Notes: generated by a model from the sequence alone, not told the origin. A stretch of DNA of 64,000 nt from Chitinophaga filiformis (GCF_021646545.1 NZ_JAKIRP010000021.1:1-64000), one strand, 5' to 3'; numbered from the stretch's first letter, positions 17,335 through 26,616 are shown. Program-made: numbers and translations.

Positions 17335-17661
17335 TATTGTCAGTGATTTTAGGGTAGGTCAATTCCGACCTTGTTACCATACCTTTACCATGCCTTTACT
17401 ATGCCTTTGATATGCCTTTAGCATACCGGAAAATATGGGGCGATAGATAGTATTCATGGTTGATTGATGCCATCATGACAGTTATCTGTGGGGTTCCTGG
17501 AGAAGAAAGGCAAGGCCTCCTTTTGAGGTGTTCATGTCCAGCGATGCGTCGGGGATGCGTCCAGTATACGTCGGGTATGGGTCGGGTATGATGAAACGAT
17601 GTACCATTATCGTCGTGATAAGCAAGCCCTATAAATGTCATGGGGAGAGCGGAAGTAGCAG
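17335..17661. other. Intergenic stretch with short degenerate repeats
   Basis: Bases 17376-17420 repeat a 10-11-bp motif (CCATACCTTTA, CCATGCCTTTA, CTATGCCTTTG, ATATGCCTTTA). Bases 17540-17590 repeat GATGCGTCGGG- and GTCGGGTATG-like words. No supported gene was found on either strand. Confidence 0.5.
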
Positions 17662-17802
17662 CGGTTTCAGATGGGAATGGCGGGCCTTCGGCTCTCCGGT
17701 GACACGACCGGTGCTGCTAAATCCATATCCCAAATGCTATTCGATTGATAACGCCCAATAGCATTCCAGAGAGGCGCCGACCAACATCCCATACTGAAAC
17801 CG
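17662..17802. repeat. Inverted-repeat intergenic element, copy 3
   Basis: A 141-bp element, the closest relative of copy 1 (625-764). It has the same CGGTTTCAGATGGGAATG left end, the same GGGCCTTCGGCTCTCCGG interior and the same CATCCCATACTGAAACCG right end. Most differences fall in the central 50 bp. Homology with copy 1 extends about 20 bp left of the element (GGGAGAGCGGAAGTAGCA). Confidence 0.8.
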
Positions 17803-17854
17803 GGCGTTTCCGCGGTCGAAATCTACATTATTTCCATGACGAGGTATCCCTAAA

Positions 17855-17888
17855 ATAGCGACGCCCCAGGGCCGTCCCTGGAGCGTCT
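17855..17888 (-). terminator. Terminator of the ychF gene
   Basis: GACGCCCCAGGG pairs with CCCTGGAGCGTC (17860-17887, one mismatch, CCGT loop). On the minus strand it is followed by a short T-run (TATTTTAGG). It lies about 45 bp after the ychF stop. Confidence 0.7.
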
Positions 17889-17931
17889 TAGATTTGTTGT
17901 ACCCCTCAGTGGATTAAAACCCTGAGTATCT

Positions 17932-19035
17932 TTATACGTTGAAACGGAAGTGCATTACGTCACCATCGTTCACGACATATTCTTTACCTTCTATACGTAA
18001 GCGGCCGTTATCGCGGCAGGCAGTTTCAGAGCCAAACTTAACGTAGTCATCATAGGCGATCACTTCGGCCTTGATGAAACCTTTCTCGAAATCAGTGTGG
18101 ATCACACTGGCAGCCTGTGGCGCTTTCCAGCCGGTGTGGATGGTCCATGCCCTTACTTCCTGCACACCTGCGGTAAAGTAGGTGATCAGGTTCAGGAGGC
18201 TGTAAGCGGAACGGATCAGGCGGTTCAGACCAGGTTCAGTCAGGTTGTATTCGGAAAGGAACAATTCTTTATCTGCCGGATCTTCCATTTCGGAGATCTG
18301 TGCTTCGATGCTGTTGTTCATCACCACTACTGTAGCATTTTCCGCTTTTACGGAAGCCGCCAGCTGTTCGGAGTATTTGTTGCCGGTCAGCATAGAAGCT
18401 TCATCCACGTTCGCCACATACAGTACTGGTTTTTCAGTCAGCAGGAACAGGTCGGCGATCGCTACGCGATCTTCCTTGCTCAGTCCCAGCTCACGGATAT
18501 TTTTACCTTTTTCCAGGTGCTCCTGGCATTGTTTGAGGATTTCGAATTCTCTTTTAGCTTTAGGATCGCCACCGGTTTTAGCCATTTTCTCGGTACGTGC
18601 GATCTTTTTCTCCACGCTTTCGAGGTCTTTCAGTTGTAACTCGGTGTCAATGATCTCTTTATCGCTTACAGGGTTGATAGCGCCTTCTTCCCTGAGGATG
18701 TTATCGTCTTCGAAGCAGCGGATCACGTGAACGATGGCATCCACTTCACGGATATTGGCCAGGAACTTGTTACCAAGACCTTCACCTTTACTGGCCCCTT
18801 TTACAAGGCCTGCTATGTCTACAAATTCAATAGTAGTAGGGACTACACGGTTGGGTTTCACCAGCTCTTCCAGCTTTGCCAGCCTTTCATCCGGTACGTC
18901 TACAAGTCCGACGTTAGGTTCAATGGTACAGAAGCGGTAATTGCTGGCCTGCGCCTTTGCGCTATTGCTTACCGCATTAAATAAAGTCGACTTTCCTACA
19001 TTCGGCAATCCAACAATTCCTACTTGTAACGCCAT
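17932..19035 (-). CDS. ychF: Redox-regulated ribosome-associated ATPase YchF/OLA1
   Basis: A 367-residue cytosolic P-loop protein of the Obg-related YchF family, the typical length. The P-loop is GLPNVGKST at residues 9-17. The switch segment DIAGLVKGASKGEGLGN follows, and the G4 position reads NVDE rather than NKxD, as in YchF proteins that prefer ATP. A coiled-coil insert lies mid-protein, and the C-terminal TGS domain ends EYVVNDGDVMHFRFNV. The family binds ribosomes and influences translation and stress responses. It is monocistronic, with a near-match -7 box (TATCTTCG) about 23 bp upstream of its start. Confidence 0.95.
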   Translation of the reverse strand: MALQVGIVGLPNVGKSTLFNAVSNSAKAQASNYRFCTIEPNVGLVDVPDERLAKLEELVKPNRVVPTTIEFVDIAGLVKGASKGEGLGNKFLANIREVDAIVHVIRCFEDDNILREEGAINPVSDKEIIDTELQLKDLESVEKKIARTEKMAKTGGDPKAKREFEILKQCQEHLEKGKNIRELGLSKEDRVAIADLFLLTEKPVLYVANVDEASMLTGNKYSEQLAASVKAENATVVVMNNSIEAQISEMEDPADKELFLSEYNLTEPGLNRLIRSAYSLLNLITYFTAGVQEVRAWTIHTGWKAPQAASVIHTDFEKGFIKAEVIAYDDYVKFGSETACRDNGRLRIEGKEYVVNDGDVMHFRFNV

Positions 19036-19149
19036 TTTTTAAAAAAATTTGCGCGAAGATAATGCTTTTTTAACTACCAATATCAAGTCAGCGCGACGAG
19101 TCATCTGGTATAACACAGATTTATGCTTTTAATATTAAATTTTTGCCAT

Positions 19150-19157
19150 TAGATTTG
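19150..19157 (+). promoter_or_regulatory. Bacteroidota -7 box (TAGATTTG)
   Basis: An exact TAnnTTTG match lies 22 bp before the ATG at 19180. A T-rich TTTT sits at 19127-19130, at 19-bp spacing, as a weak -33. Confidence 0.45.
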
Positions 19158-19179
19158 GCATTCAATCATTTCACACCAT

Positions 19180-20412
19180 ATGGCATTAAACTACGTCTGG
19201 CTGGCTTTCTTCCTGATCTCTTTTGTTGTGGCTGTTTGCCGGCTGATCTTCCTCCAGGATACTGCCGTGTTCTCCACCGTTATGAATGGCATGTTTGAGA
19301 GCGCCAAAACCGGGGCGGAGATCTCGCTGGGGCTGGCGGGCATTATGACCTTCTGGCTGGGCATCATGAAAGTCGGGGAAAAAGGTGGAATGATCGCTAT
19401 CCTGGCCAGGGCGGTAGACCCTTTCTTTTCGAAGCTCTTTCCGGAAATACCTAAAAAACACCCTGCCATGGGGTCTATTCTCATGAATTTCAGCGCCAAC
19501 GCACTGGGACTGGACAATGCTGCAACTCCCGTTGGACTGAAGGCAATGAAACAGTTGCAGGAGCTGAACCCCGAGCCGGACACTGCCACCAATGCCCAGA
19601 TCATGTTCCTGGTACTGAACACGGCGGGCATCACGCTGATACCTACCTCGGTAATAGCCCTGCGTATTGCTGCCGGTTCCCATAATGCGGCCGAGATTTT
19701 CATTCCTACGCTGATCGGCACCATTATCTCTTTTATATCCGGGTTGATCGCTGTAGCGCTGTACCAGCGTATTAATCTCCTGAAGGCCCCTATCCTGCTG
19801 ACCTTCGCTGTGTTCGGCCTGGCACTGCTGGGGCTTTATTATATAATGCCTTATCTCACAACAGAGCAGCTGGCACAATACACCGCCTTCGTGGGCGGCT
19901 TCACCATTTTTGCCATTATTGTAGGCTTCCTGGCATTGGGGGTTGTTAAGAAAATCAACGTATATGATGTGTTTATAGAGGGGGCGAAAGAAGGTTTCCA
20001 GGTATCTATCACCATCATTCCCTACCTGGTCACCATGCTCGTGGCGATCAGTGCTTTTCGGAATACCGGTTGTATGGACTATGTATTGAATGGTATCGCC
20101 AGCCTGGTTGCAGCCATGGGCATGAATACAGATTTTGTGCCTGCACTCCCCGTCGGTCTAATGAAGCCGCTCAGCGGAGGCGCTGCCCGCGCCCTGATGG
20201 TAGACATTCTGAAAACGAACGGGCCGGATTCTTTCGCAGGACGCCTGGCCAGTATTATACAGGGATCAACAGAGACAACGTTCTATGTACTGGCGGTATA
20301 TTTCGGTTCTGTGAACATCAAGAAGACGAAATATGCGCTGACATGCGGCCTGATCGCTGATGTGGTGGGATTGATCGCAGCCATCGTAATAGGATACATT
20401 TTCTTTCATTAA
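19180..20412 (+). CDS. SpmA-SpmB fused nucleoside-recognition (Gate domain) membrane protein
   Basis: A 410-residue polytopic inner-membrane protein. The first half matches spore maturation protein A (SAKTGAEISLGLAGIMTFWLG; ILMNFSANALGLDNAATPVG). The second half matches SpmB (EGAKEGFQVSITIIPYLVTM; GPDSFAGRLASIIQGSTETT). Each half carries a Gate/nucleoside-recognition domain. In Bacillus the two are separate proteins; the fused form is widespread in non-sporulating Bacteroidota, so the name is historical. The transported substrate is unknown. It shares a strand with the YeiH-like gene 90 bp downstream. Confidence 0.85.
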   Translation: MALNYVWLAFFLISFVVAVCRLIFLQDTAVFSTVMNGMFESAKTGAEISLGLAGIMTFWLGIMKVGEKGGMIAILARAVDPFFSKLFPEIPKKHPAMGSILMNFSANALGLDNAATPVGLKAMKQLQELNPEPDTATNAQIMFLVLNTAGITLIPTSVIALRIAAGSHNAAEIFIPTLIGTIISFISGLIAVALYQRINLLKAPILLTFAVFGLALLGLYYIMPYLTTEQLAQYTAFVGGFTIFAIIVGFLALGVVKKINVYDVFIEGAKEGFQVSITIIPYLVTMLVAISAFRNTGCMDYVLNGIASLVAAMGMNTDFVPALPVGLMKPLSGGAARALMVDILKTNGPDSFAGRLASIIQGSTETTFYVLAVYFGSVNIKKTKYALTCGLIADVVGLIAAIVIGYIFFH

Positions 20413-20502
20413 ATAAATTCTTTCACTAACTTGGGGCCTACCACCAATAGATCCGCTTCCACCAAGAGGTACTCTTAAAACATTTAATGCCACTTAACTA
20501 TC

Positions 20503-21747
20503 ATGCCTAAGAAAACGCTGCACGAAGATTGGATTGCTGTTATCATTGCTTTTTTAACGATTGGCCTGGTGCTTTTAGGTCTCAAACCCGTATTCCCGAA
20601 GCTCGCCGTGTGGACAGACGCCTCCTTTGTGACGGCGCAGTTCGGAGGAGTAGCGGTCTGGAAACAAACGGGTATCTTATTTCTGTGGGTCTTTGGCAGC
20701 CTGCTGCTGGCAAAGGCTTTTACAGGAAAAGTTGAGTTCGTGAAACTGCTTGTATCGCTGTTGTTTATCGTCTTTATCACCCTGCTGGCGCAGTTCATTG
20801 CCAGCAACAAAACAGTGAAGGACTTCGGTATAGAGGTCGTATTATTCAGCCTCATACTGGGATTGCTGATCAGCAACCTGGTGGGCATACCAGCCATATT
20901 GCGGCCAGCCATACAGACAGAGCTGTACATCAAGATTGGTCTGGTGCTGCTGGGCGCCAATGTAGTTTTCCAGGACATCCTGAAAGCCGGCGGACTGGGT
21001 ATCCTGCAATCTGTGGCCGTGGTGTTCACCGTATGGTACTTCAGTTTCTGGGTATGCCGTAAACTGAAACTGGATGACGAGTTCCGCATGATGATCTCGA
21101 GTGCGGTATCCATCTGCGGCGTGTCTGCTGCTATCGCTACGGCTGGCGCCATCGAGGGTGATAACAAGAAATTGTCGCATGTCATTTCCCTGGTGCTCAT
21201 CGTGGCTATTCCAATGATGCTGTTCATGCCTTATATCGCTACCTGGGCGCATATGTCGCCCGCAGTAGCCGGTGCATGGCTGGGCGGCACGATCGATACT
21301 TCCGGCGCGGTAGTAGCGGCTGGCACCATCCTCGGAGAAGAAGCGCTAAAATATGCCACCCTGGTTAAATTCTCACAGAATGTGCTGCTTGGACTGGCAG
21401 CTTTCTTTATCTCTCTTTACTGGTCGTATTCCCGTAAGGAAGCAGGTTATGAAAAGCCTACCCTTCGTACTATCTGGGAGCGTTTTCCGAAGTTCGTGCT
21501 GGGTTTCGTACTGGCGTCCCTCCTGTTTTCCTTTGTACTGCCTACTGCAACAGTAGCTGCTGTAAAAGGTCCTTTAAAGGAATTGCAAACATATTGGTTC
21601 GCTATTGCGTTTACCTGTATAGGACTGGAAACTAAATTCACTGATATCTTTAAAATGGAGAATGGCCGTCCTGCAATGGCTTTTATCATTGCACAGCTCT
21701 TCAATATCATATTTACGCTGGTGATAGCTTACCTTGTGTTCGGTTGA
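20503..21747 (+). CDS. YeiH-family putative sulfate exporter
   Basis: A 414-residue polytopic membrane protein (about 10-11 TM segments) of the UPF0324/YeiH family. Characteristic segments are ILRPAIQTELYIKIGLVLLG, SSAVSICGVSAAIATAGAI, LGGTIDTSGAVVAAGTILG and YWFAIAFTCIGLETKFTDI. Members are annotated as putative sulfate or sulfonate exporters on limited evidence. An extra N-terminal membrane region (residues 1-100) precedes the core, which makes it slightly longer than E. coli YeiH. A strong hairpin follows at 21759-21812. Confidence 0.82.
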   Translation: MPKKTLHEDWIAVIIAFLTIGLVLLGLKPVFPKLAVWTDASFVTAQFGGVAVWKQTGILFLWVFGSLLLAKAFTGKVEFVKLLVSLLFIVFITLLAQFIASNKTVKDFGIEVVLFSLILGLLISNLVGIPAILRPAIQTELYIKIGLVLLGANVVFQDILKAGGLGILQSVAVVFTVWYFSFWVCRKLKLDDEFRMMISSAVSICGVSAAIATAGAIEGDNKKLSHVISLVLIVAIPMMLFMPYIATWAHMSPAVAGAWLGGTIDTSGAVVAAGTILGEEALKYATLVKFSQNVLLGLAAFFISLYWSYSRKEAGYEKPTLRTIWERFPKFVLGFVLASLLFSFVLPTATVAAVKGPLKELQTYWFAIAFTCIGLETKFTDIFKMENGRPAMAFIIAQLFNIIFTLVIAYLVFG

Positions 21748-21758
21748 TAAATAACAGG

Positions 21759-21812
21759 AGACCATCCACAGAACCGCAAGTGAGGGCCTTCACTACAGTC
21801 TGTGGATGGTCT
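21759..21812 (+). terminator. Long hairpin after the YeiH-like gene
   Basis: A 14-bp perfect stem (AGACCATCCACAGA with TCTGTGGATGGTCT) encloses a second small hairpin, GTGAGGGCCTTCAC (780-793). It lacks a long T-run, so it may be a terminator or attenuator, or an RNA-processing element in the leader of the next gene (start 21829). Confidence 0.6.
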
Positions 21813-21828
21813 GTTGCCGAAAACGAAC

Positions 21829-23088
21829 ATGTTGCGCCCCAATATATACGAAAGGATACTGCTGATTGCCGGTCTTGCCGGTTACTTCCTGCTGCTGCTC
21901 ATCACGCTCCTGCACTGGCAACAACCTTTATTTGACGAGCCATATTTTATCTCCAATGTTCATCTTTTAAAGCAATACGGCCTGTCCCGCACTTTCCTGT
22001 TAAACATCGACAATCAGGCGGCCGGGCCTTTATATCAGTTTGTGCATTATGCGCTGGAGCCTGTTACAGGCTTACAGACACCGGGCATCCGGCTGGTGAA
22101 TACTGTTATGCTGCTCATCATCATTCTACTGCTGACAGGTATTATACGGAAGATGCAGCGACGGGTGAAGAAAAGCGCATGGCTGCCTGCATTACACATC
22201 ATGGCGGTACCGATGATATGGCAGGTAGCAGGGATGGCGTTGACAGAAATTCCTGCGATATTCTTTGCTACATTATCTATCTGGCTGTTACAACTGGCGC
22301 TGGATTATACCCGAAAACCCTGGGCACTGGGTATATTTCTATCCCTGCAGGCAGGATTTTGCCTGGGACTGGCGGCACTGGGCCGTTCGCCTTTTGTGAT
22401 GATCGTTCCTGCTGCACTGTTATTGCTGCTGCAATCGGCCGGAGAATGGAAGCGCTGGGTAATTGTCAGCATATACATGGGCGTGGCGCTGCTCTGCTGT
22501 ATACCGGTATTTGTGATCTGGGGAGGTTTCATACCACCGAAGCAGGCGGTGATGAGTACCGGCGGTATTATGCACTGGCATGGCATACTGGCATTTGCGT
22601 ATAGCGCCCTGATCGTGTTCATCGTTGCGCCGGGCTGGTTTGCTTATAATCGCCCGACATTGCTGGCGTTGATAGGCTTATTTGTTATCGTGTTACCCCT
22701 CAACTATTTCTGGCTGCAGGCTGAATATGCCCCGCTGAATGAGGGACTGCAAAAGATCTTTCCGGCAGCTGTCGTACAGCCTTCCTCCTATTTCATTTCC
22801 TCGATGCTGATAGTTATTGCGCTATACTTCCTATACAGCGCATTCCTTCAGTGGATGGAACGTCGTACGGAGCCTTTTTTTCTTTTCTTACTACTGGCTA
22901 CCTTGCTGATACTGGTCACCGGTTTCAAGACGCCGTTTTTCAGCTTCAGGTATGCAGCGCTGGTCGCACCCCTGTTCATCGTACTGCTCGCGCCTTATAT
23001 CCAGGCCAGCAGAGAGCAGTGTGCCAGGTATGCTGCCGGAATGATCATTGGTCTGTTATCGCTGGAAACCTATTTCCTTTTCAGGTAA
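21829..23088 (+). CDS. Polytopic membrane protein, GT-C glycosyltransferase-like
   Basis: The product is 419 residues from the ATG at 21829; the alternative GTG at 21802 lies inside the stem of the preceding hairpin. About 11 hydrophobic segments are visible. An acidic motif after TM1 (QQPLFDEPYFISNVHLLKQY) matches the placement of the catalytic Asp/Glu in the first external loop of GT-C (dolichyl-phosphate-mannosyltransferase-like) enzymes. I would treat it as a possible lipid-linked sugar transferase of unknown acceptor. It is not close to the polysaccharide operons and could be unrelated to them. Confidence 0.55.
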   Translation: MLRPNIYERILLIAGLAGYFLLLLITLLHWQQPLFDEPYFISNVHLLKQYGLSRTFLLNIDNQAAGPLYQFVHYALEPVTGLQTPGIRLVNTVMLLIIILLLTGIIRKMQRRVKKSAWLPALHIMAVPMIWQVAGMALTEIPAIFFATLSIWLLQLALDYTRKPWALGIFLSLQAGFCLGLAALGRSPFVMIVPAALLLLLQSAGEWKRWVIVSIYMGVALLCCIPVFVIWGGFIPPKQAVMSTGGIMHWHGILAFAYSALIVFIVAPGWFAYNRPTLLALIGLFVIVLPLNYFWLQAEYAPLNEGLQKIFPAAVVQPSSYFISSMLIVIALYFLYSAFLQWMERRTEPFFLFLLLATLLILVTGFKTPFFSFRYAALVAPLFIVLLAPYIQASREQCARYAAGMIIGLLSLETYFLFR

Positions 23089-23094
23089 TATCGT

Positions 23095-23388
23095 CTAGTC
23101 GTACTTGCCGGTCTTGTCTTCAATGCTGACGTCCGCATCTTTTTTGATCTGCATTTTTACGTATACCAGCAGCTGTGAGGCACCGGCTTTGAAACAGACA
23201 TCCTGTGCCTTGCGAACCACATCCATACATTCGTCATAAGTTCCTTCTATTACCGTTTCGAAAGGACATACCCTGTATTTCAGACCGGAGGCCTGTATCA
23301 CGGCGATAGCCTCGTCTACCACGGCGTATACCTGATCGCTGGGAACGGAAGGAAGGATCTGGAGTGCTAAATTGATCTTGTGTGCCAT
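23095..23388 (-). CDS. Thiamine-binding / MTH1187-YkoF family protein
   Basis: A 97-residue protein of the UPF0045 (MTH1187/YqgV) ferredoxin-like fold. Signature segments are the N-terminal INLALQILPS, the conserved GLKYRVCPFETVIEGTYDEC and LLVYVKMQIKKD. Relatives bind thiamine or related small ligands and form oligomers. It stands alone, convergent with the membrane-protein gene (6 bp between stops). The last residues (VSIEDKTGKYD) are a charged tail. The role is inferred from family only. Confidence 0.8.
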   Translation of the reverse strand: MAHKINLALQILPSVPSDQVYAVVDEAIAVIQASGLKYRVCPFETVIEGTYDECMDVVRKAQDVCFKAGASQLLVYVKMQIKKDADVSIEDKTGKYD

Positions 23389-23433
23389 ATGTGTTTATGC
23401 TGTTTGTTTTATGTTTAATCTCATTCCCCCGGG

Positions 23434-23676
23434 GTTGTACCGGGCGGTCGTTTTTTATTCCCCGGGGTTGAAAACCCCGCGCTACAAACACACGGCACCC
23501 AGCGGAGCCGATCGACGCAAATGATCGTGTTATGTGGCCCGGTGTTATATCCGCGGTATTCGTTTGTTTCCGGGTTGTACCGGGGTGTTCGTTTTCATCT
23601 CCGGGGTTGAAAACCCCGCGCTACAAACACACGGCACCCAGCGGAGCCGATCGACGCGAATGATCGTGTTATGTTA
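23434..23676. repeat. Two direct copies of a ~104-bp repeat with 139-bp period
   Basis: Copy A runs about 23434-23537 and copy B 23573-23676. Both contain GGTTGTACCGGG, the hairpin-forming GGGGTTGAAAACCCC, CGCGCTACAAACACACGGC and ACCCAGCGGAGCCGATCGAC. The copies are almost identical over the last 75 bp. No reading frame is supported. GGGGTT-AAACCCC elements of this kind look like REP-type intergenic repeats. The rest of the 340-bp gap (23389-23728) shows nothing else. Confidence 0.8.
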
Positions 23677-23728
23677 TGTGGTGAATGATCCCGTTATGCG
23701 CCTATAAACGAGATATGCATCCCGGTAT

Positions 23729-25276
23729 TCAACTGTTCCTGCCAGGCTTCTTCCATTTCACCTCATAAAGATCCCTCCGCATGTCTTTCCGTGTCTGTAC
23801 ACTGCCAAAGGCATTTAACTCTTTGAGCAGCACCAGGTCCACATCTGCAATAACTACCATTTCCGTATTGGTTGTAGCATCTGCCTTCACACCAGTAACA
23901 GGGAATGCAAAATCAGAAGGCGTGAACACCGCGCTCTGCGCATATTGCAGGTCCATATTATTGACCTTTGGCAGATTACCAACACAGCCGGCAATGGCGA
24001 CATAAATTTCATTTTCTATAGCCCTGGCCTGTGCACAAAACTTCACACGATTGAAGGCATGCTGGGTATCAGTCAGGAAAGGTACAAACAATATTTGCAT
24101 TCCCTGTTCTGCCAATATACGCGATGGTTCCGGAAACTCTACATCATAGCATATCTGGATGCCTATTTTCCCGCAATCAGTATCGAACACTTTCAGCTTG
24201 TCGCCGCCTTTCACGCCCCAGGCATATACTTCACTGGGTGTTGGATGCATTTTGATATATTCTTCGTAGGTACCATCACGGCGGCAAAGGTAACAGATAT
24301 TGTAGAGGGATTCTTCGATGACGATGGGCATGCTGCCGCAAATGATATTCACGTTGTATGACACTGCATGCTGAATGAGCTGGTCTCGTAGTTGTTCCGT
24401 ATACTTTGCTACACCCCTGATAGCGCCGGCCGAGTCGAGCTGGCTGAATTCGGCCATGAGCGGTGCATTAAACAGTTCGGGGAATACAACAAAGTCAGAA
24501 CCATAATCACTCACCGCATCTATAAAGTATTCAACCTGCTGCATGAAACCATCCAGGCTACCATAGTCGCGCATTTGCCATTGCACCAGCCCTATGCGCA
24601 CGGTGGATTTATTGTACCGGATGGTGTCCTGATCTTTTTCATAGTAGATATTATACCATTGCAGCAAAGTGGCAAAGCCCCTGGAGGCTTCGTCGTGCGG
24701 AAGGTAATTCTTCAGGATCTTCTTTACCTGGAAGTCGTTGGAGAACTGGAAAGTCAATGTAGGATCATAGATCTCTTTATCGCGTACTTTCTCGATATAA
24801 TCCCTGGGCGACATTTCATCTGCATACTTAAGATAATTGGGAATACGGCCACCGGCCACGATACCACGGAGGTTGAGTCTTTCGCAAAGGGTCTTGCGGG
24901 CATCGTACAATCGCCGGGCCAGGCGCCGGCCACGATAGTCAGGATGTACGAACACTTCAATACCGTAGAGTATATCACCCTTAGTATCATGTGTACTAAA
25001 GGTATAATAACCGGTTATTTGTTCATACGTATGTTCGTCACCGAATTTTCCATAATCAACAATGATAGACAATGCGCAGCCTACCACCTTATCGTTGACG
25101 GTAACAGCGATCTGCCCTTCGGGAAAGAGCTCCACCAGCCGGCGGATAGTGGGTTCGCGCCAGTAACTGCCTTCCATGTCTGCATATGCAGAAACCATAG
25201 ATTCTTTCAGGTCGAGGTAATCTTCAGGAGTCAACTGCCTGATATCGATCGTTTCGGGAATGTGTTTCGAAGTCAT
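23729..25276 (-). CDS. Bifunctional GNAT acetyltransferase / nitrilase-superfamily amidohydrolase
   Basis: The product is 515 residues from the ATG at 25276 (an in-frame ATG at 25291 would add five). Residues ~10-215 are a GNAT N-acetyltransferase domain with the acetyl-CoA loop HPDYRGRRLARRL near 111-123. Residues ~225-505 are a carbon-nitrogen hydrolase domain with the full Glu-Lys-Cys triad: Glu267 (VFPELFN), Lys342 (YIKMHPTP) and Cys376 (IQICYDVEFPEPSR). This fusion is a recognised architecture in several bacterial phyla. The substrate is unknown, an amide or N-acyl compound by family. It is divergent from the glycosyltransferase at 25410. Confidence 0.88.
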   Translation of the reverse strand: MTSKHIPETIDIRQLTPEDYLDLKESMVSAYADMEGSYWREPTIRRLVELFPEGQIAVTVNDKVVGCALSIIVDYGKFGDEHTYEQITGYYTFSTHDTKGDILYGIEVFVHPDYRGRRLARRLYDARKTLCERLNLRGIVAGGRIPNYLKYADEMSPRDYIEKVRDKEIYDPTLTFQFSNDFQVKKILKNYLPHDEASRGFATLLQWYNIYYEKDQDTIRYNKSTVRIGLVQWQMRDYGSLDGFMQQVEYFIDAVSDYGSDFVVFPELFNAPLMAEFSQLDSAGAIRGVAKYTEQLRDQLIQHAVSYNVNIICGSMPIVIEESLYNICYLCRRDGTYEEYIKMHPTPSEVYAWGVKGGDKLKVFDTDCGKIGIQICYDVEFPEPSRILAEQGMQILFVPFLTDTQHAFNRVKFCAQARAIENEIYVAIAGCVGNLPKVNNMDLQYAQSAVFTPSDFAFPVTGVKADATTNTEMVVIADVDLVLLKELNAFGSVQTRKDMRRDLYEVKWKKPGRNS

Positions 25277-25334
25277 AAAATAATAGTTCACTTTTATCTT
25301 TTACTGCTGCTTTTCATAATGTAAAAAAAGTAGC

Positions 25335-25342
25335 TATATTTG
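25335..25342 (+). promoter_or_regulatory. Bacteroidota -7 box (TATATTTG)
   Basis: An exact TAnnTTTG match with TTTC at 25312-25315 at 19-bp spacing as a weak -33. It lies 68 bp before the GTG start at 25410 and would drive the first genes of the polysaccharide region. Confidence 0.5.
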
Positions 25343-25409
25343 GGTCGTTTTTAGCCATGCTCCCTTGAGACCTCAATAAGCAATTATATCACCATAATTC
25401 TTAACTGCA

Positions 25410-26612
25410 GTGTCACTCATCAGGAACCGGGATATTGTTATCATTGGCTTACAGCAGTGGTATACCCCAATAGGAAGTAATTGTAAGAATATAGCGTTAC
25501 AATTCGCGCGCCACAACCGTGTGTTGTATGTCAATTCACCACTTGACCGCCGAACCATCCTACACCAGAAGGATGATCCAAATATCTCTTATCATCTCAG
25601 AACTTTACAGAAGAAAGAACCTGCGATCGTACCGGTGGGGGAAAATCTGTGGGCTTATTATCCATCTTCCATACTTGAATCTATCAACTGGCTGCCGGCC
25701 AGGGCACAGCCACTCTTCTCCTGGTTAAACAAACGGAACAACAGGAAGTTTGCTGCCAGCATTAAAGAAGCGATCACAGCACTGGGTTTTTCCGACGTTA
25801 TCCTCTTCAATGATAACGATATTTTCCGTGGTTTTTATATGAAAGAATTGCTCAAACCGGCTACTTACATTTATTACAGCCGGGACTACCTGCTGGGCGT
25901 GGATTACTGGAAAAAACACGGCGAAAAACTGGAGCCGCAGCACATCGCAAAAGCGGATGTAGCCCTGGCGAATTCTCCTTATCTGACAGATATACTTAAA
26001 AAATACAATTCGAACAGTTTTTATGTAGGACAGGGATGTGATCTTTCTCTGTTTGACGTTACGCAACAGTATGCTGTACCTGCAGATGTGGCAAATATAA
26101 AGGGACCACGAATAGGCTATGTCGGGTCATTGAATGGCTACCGGCTGGATCTGAATATCATTGAGCATATCGCCAGGGAAAAAAGAGACTGGTCGATAGT
26201 GCTGGTTGGACCGGAAGACGAGTTCTTCCAGAAGTCCGTGCTGCACCAGTTGCCTAATGTATATTTCCTTGGCAGGAAGGAGCTAAAGGAGCTGCCTGCC
26301 TATATCAAGGCCTTCGATGTATGCATCAATCCGCAGCAGGTGAATGTACTGACTGTAGGCAATTATCCACTAAAAATAGACGAATACCTCGCTTTAGGGA
26401 AACCGGTGGTAGCAACCGCCACCAGGACAATGGAATATTTCGATTCACACACCTACCTTGCCCGGAATGCAAATGAGTATGTTACGTTGATCGGCAAAGC
26501 GCTTGCAGAAGATAGTCCTGCGTTGCAGGAAAGACGCATTGCGTTTGCCCGCTCTCATAGCTGGGAAAACTCTGTAACAGCCATTTATGAGGCAATATTA
26601 AATACCGCATGA
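25410..26612 (+). CDS. Glycosyltransferase (GT-B fold, GT1/GT4-like)
   Basis: A 400-residue cytoplasmic glycosyltransferase with a GTG start at 25410; no ATG is available before the domain begins (IVIIGLQQWYTPIGSN). The N-lobe contains TYIYYSRDYLLGVDYW and KADVALANSPYLTDILKKY. The C-lobe has GPRIGYVGSLNGYRLDLNII, VVLVGPED-like WSIVLVGPEDEFF, and the donor-binding segment NVLTVGNYPLKIDEYLALGK with a Pro-Leu-Lys in place of the commoner E-x7-E. It is likely to add one sugar to the lipid-linked repeat unit. The next gene follows by 4 bp. Confidence 0.8.
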   Translation: MSLIRNRDIVIIGLQQWYTPIGSNCKNIALQFARHNRVLYVNSPLDRRTILHQKDDPNISYHLRTLQKKEPAIVPVGENLWAYYPSSILESINWLPARAQPLFSWLNKRNNRKFAASIKEAITALGFSDVILFNDNDIFRGFYMKELLKPATYIYYSRDYLLGVDYWKKHGEKLEPQHIAKADVALANSPYLTDILKKYNSNSFYVGQGCDLSLFDVTQQYAVPADVANIKGPRIGYVGSLNGYRLDLNIIEHIAREKRDWSIVLVGPEDEFFQKSVLHQLPNVYFLGRKELKELPAYIKAFDVCINPQQVNVLTVGNYPLKIDEYLALGKPVVATATRTMEYFDSHTYLARNANEYVTLIGKALAEDSPALQERRIAFARSHSWENSVTAIYEAILNTA

Positions 26613-26616
26613 CCAA

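Noticed and set aside
19180..20412. Evidence for sporulation from the SpmA/SpmB homologue
   Set aside because: Fused SpmAB proteins are common in non-spore-forming bacteria; no other sporulation genes are seen.
24392..25324. 310-codon plus-strand frame
   Set aside because: Shadow of the GNAT-nitrilase gene, whose catalytic residues are all intact on the other strand.
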